Source of the DNA: DAOUMU01 sp034409055
GTDB taxonomy: Bacteria; Chloroflexota; Anaerolineae; 4572-78; J111
DNA length: 14,124 nucleotides
Direction of reading: 5' to 3'
Assembly: GCA_034409055.1 (NCBI GenBank)
Contig: DAOUMU010000208.1
Location: 1-14,124, forward strand
The notes under the pieces are model-generated. The model was not told the DNA's origin and made no database searches. It was given only the letters and a program-made list of their open reading frames with translations. A program made the position numbers and the translations under genes. Of the stretch, positions 12,818 to 14,124 are shown in pieces; positions within the stretch are counted from its first letter, which is position 1; each line of letters starts with the position of its first letter.

Positions 12818-14124
12818 TTATGGATAAACCTGGAAGGGGTTGTACACAGCACCATCTCCGCGTACGCCCACAGCCCAAGATTGATCCGGACCCAACTCAA
12901 CCTCACCACCCACGGCGCCACCAGGGATACTCAGGGTATAGGTGTATTTGCCAGGGTCCAGGTCAATGGGAATCGCATCATCCGGGGTGCCTGTCGGAAT
13001 CTTGTAAGCTTGACCAGCGATGTCAATATTTATCTCCTGGCCGTATTCATTAAACACGTACAGCCTTGAGCGGCCAGCCTGGGGCGCAAACGGGTTGGCC
13101 GGTGGAGGAGGTTCGGTTGGCGCAGGTTCTGGAGTGGGGGTGGGTGGAACAGGCGTGGGTTCCGGGGTAGGCGCGGGCTCTTCCTCCTCTTCGGCGTAAG
13201 CGCCGGGGCCAATGTCATCGTAAGTGATGGTAAACCGGTCGGAGAAGTACTTCCCGGACAGTTCATCCAGGAAGCCATCGGCTTTCATCGAAGCCAGGGC
13301 CAGGTTGACCGGCTCAACCAGGTCACTGCCCTTGGGATAGATGAAGCCCAGTTGGTCGCTGGAGAGGGAAGGACCGACCAGTTTCAGTTTGTCGGCGTTG
13401 ACCCCAACGTAGCCCTGTCCGGCCGTTTCATCCATAACAACCACATCCACGTCGCCGGCGATGAGGGCTTGCACGGCCAGGCCAAAATCGTCGAAGGATT
13501 GGATGCGATCAGGTCCGACCAGTTTCTCGGCGGCAATGTAGTTGGTGGTGCCGACCTGGGTGCCGACGATCAGGTTGGGATCGGCCTGCAGTTCTTCCGG
13601 GGTCTCAAAGCGATCTTCATCGAGCCGCACCAGGAGACGCTGCTCGATGTTGATGTAGCCATCGGAGAAGTCAACGATTTTGGCCCGTTCCTCGGTGATG
13701 GTGATGCCGTCGGCGGCCGCATCGAACTGGCCTTCGCTGACGGCCACAATCATGCCATCCCAGCGCGTTTCGACGTATTCAGGCAGGCAGTTGAGACGAC
13801 TGCATATTTCGTCCCAGGCCTCGTAATCCCAACCGGCCGGTTCACCGGTGGCCAGGTTGATGTAGTTGAAGGGCAGGTAGGCGTTTTCAATGGCAATGGT
13901 CACCGTGCGGCCATCCAGGTCCGGCAACTCAATTTCGCCCTCGGCTGCGGCCATTTCTTCAGTCCCGCCGTAGATGCGGACGTATTCGCCACCCTGGAGC
14001 TGGGAAATGGCAATCTGGGGGTCGGCACAGTCGCCGTTCTCATCACAGGTCAACGTGCCGGTGAGGCCCTTATGGTTCTTGGTGGCATACAGCGCATCCC
14101 GCAACGCCTGCCGGCCAATGATCG
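12818..14124 (-). CDS. Fused type I / type II amino-acid binding protein, 5'-partial
   Basis: The frame is open to the right edge, so the start lies outside the window. Numbering from TTG 14104: residues up to ~48, with IIGRQALRDA just upstream and GTLTCDENGDCADPQIAI (16-33), match the C-terminal end of LivJ-like type I periplasmic binding domains. Residues ~66-295 are a complete type II domain (GlnH/HisJ family) with GWDYEAWDEI, R140 in ITITEERAKIVDFS (likely contact for the ligand carboxylate) and D225 in VVVMDETAG (likely contact for its amino group). C101/C106 may pair. An EEEEE and Pro/Thr linker (~304-338) leads to a C-terminal beta domain (~344-428, GQAYKIPTG, LDPGKYTYT). It is first in the importer operon and should deliver an amino acid to the permease. 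A separate upstream type I gene is excluded within the window because no stop intervenes. Confidence 0.88.
   Translation of the reverse strand, partial: IIGRQALRDALYATKNHKGLTGTLTCDENGDCADPQIAISQLQGGEYVRIYGGTEEMAAAEGEIELPDLDGRTVTIAIENAYLPFNYINLATGEPAGWDYEAWDEICSRLNCLPEYVETRWDGMIVAVSEGQFDAAADGITITEERAKIVDFSDGYINIEQRLLVRLDEDRFETPEELQADPNLIVGTQVGTTNYIAAEKLVGPDRIQSFDDFGLAVQALIAGDVDVVVMDETAGQGYVGVNADKLKLVGPSLSSDQLGFIYPKGSDLVEPVNLALASMKADGFLDELSGKYFSDRFTITYDDIGPGAYAEEEEEPAPTPEPTPVPPTPTPEPAPTEPPPPANPFAPQAGRSRLYVFNEYGQEINIDIAGQAYKIPTGTPDDAIPIDLDPGKYTYTLSIPGGAVGGEVELGPDQSWAVGVRGDGAVYNPFQVYP

Noticed and set aside
12775..13069. Plus-strand ORFs opposite the binding-protein C-terminal domain
   Set aside because: They are overlapping shadows of the minus-strand gene, whose domain order is continuous.

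Overview
The window looks like a chromosomal stretch from a Chloroflexota bacterium, probably Anaerolineae-like. This is inferred from gene style, not from a marker gene. The clues are a degenerate PP2C domain joined through the membrane to a beta-propeller, a secreted protein ending in a YLPIVIK-type tail, an amino-acid binding protein with a Pro/Thr/Glu-rich linker and extra beta domain, and many short palindromic intergenic repeats. No rRNA, tRNA, CRISPR array, transposase or phage gene was seen.

Left part (1-3080): a short direct repeat is followed by a good sigma-70-type promoter and the first ~30 codons of a xanthine phosphoribosyltransferase (xpt). That fragment runs straight into a perfect 17-bp inverted repeat. 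Immediately after it starts an 843-aa gene for a pseudo-PP2C / transmembrane / beta-propeller protein. Its convergent neighbour is separated by a dispersed palindromic repeat.

Middle-left (3081-6993, minus strand): a large soluble hybrid histidine kinase (REC-PAS-GAF-GAF-PAS-HisKA-HATPase-REC) is followed by a YbaK-type aminoacyl-tRNA deacylase. Between them lie the last 25 codons of a zinc alcohol dehydrogenase whose body is missing. Its stop codon overlaps the deacylase start (TTGA), so the deacylase was probably once coupled to that lost dehydrogenase.

Middle (6994-9055): a 517-bp divergent intergenic region carries hairpins, a near-consensus promoter and a roughly 210-nt structured leader in front of a small flavin split-barrel (PNPOx-like) gene. 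A convergent calcineurin-like phosphoesterase follows, apparently transcribed as a nearly leaderless mRNA.

Right part: a promoter drives two tandem, paralogous secreted proteins. The first carries an N-terminal three-copy repeat and is broken by a one-base frameshift. A strong bidirectional terminator separates them from a minus-strand polar amino-acid ABC importer (binding protein, then permease, then ATPase). The binding protein runs off the right edge. It is the most unusual item: the end of a type I (LivJ-like) binding domain is fused to a complete type II (GlnH/HisJ-like) domain, then a low-complexity linker and a C-terminal beta domain. Two hairpin elements sit in the 320-bp gap between binding protein and permease and could favour higher yield of the binding protein.
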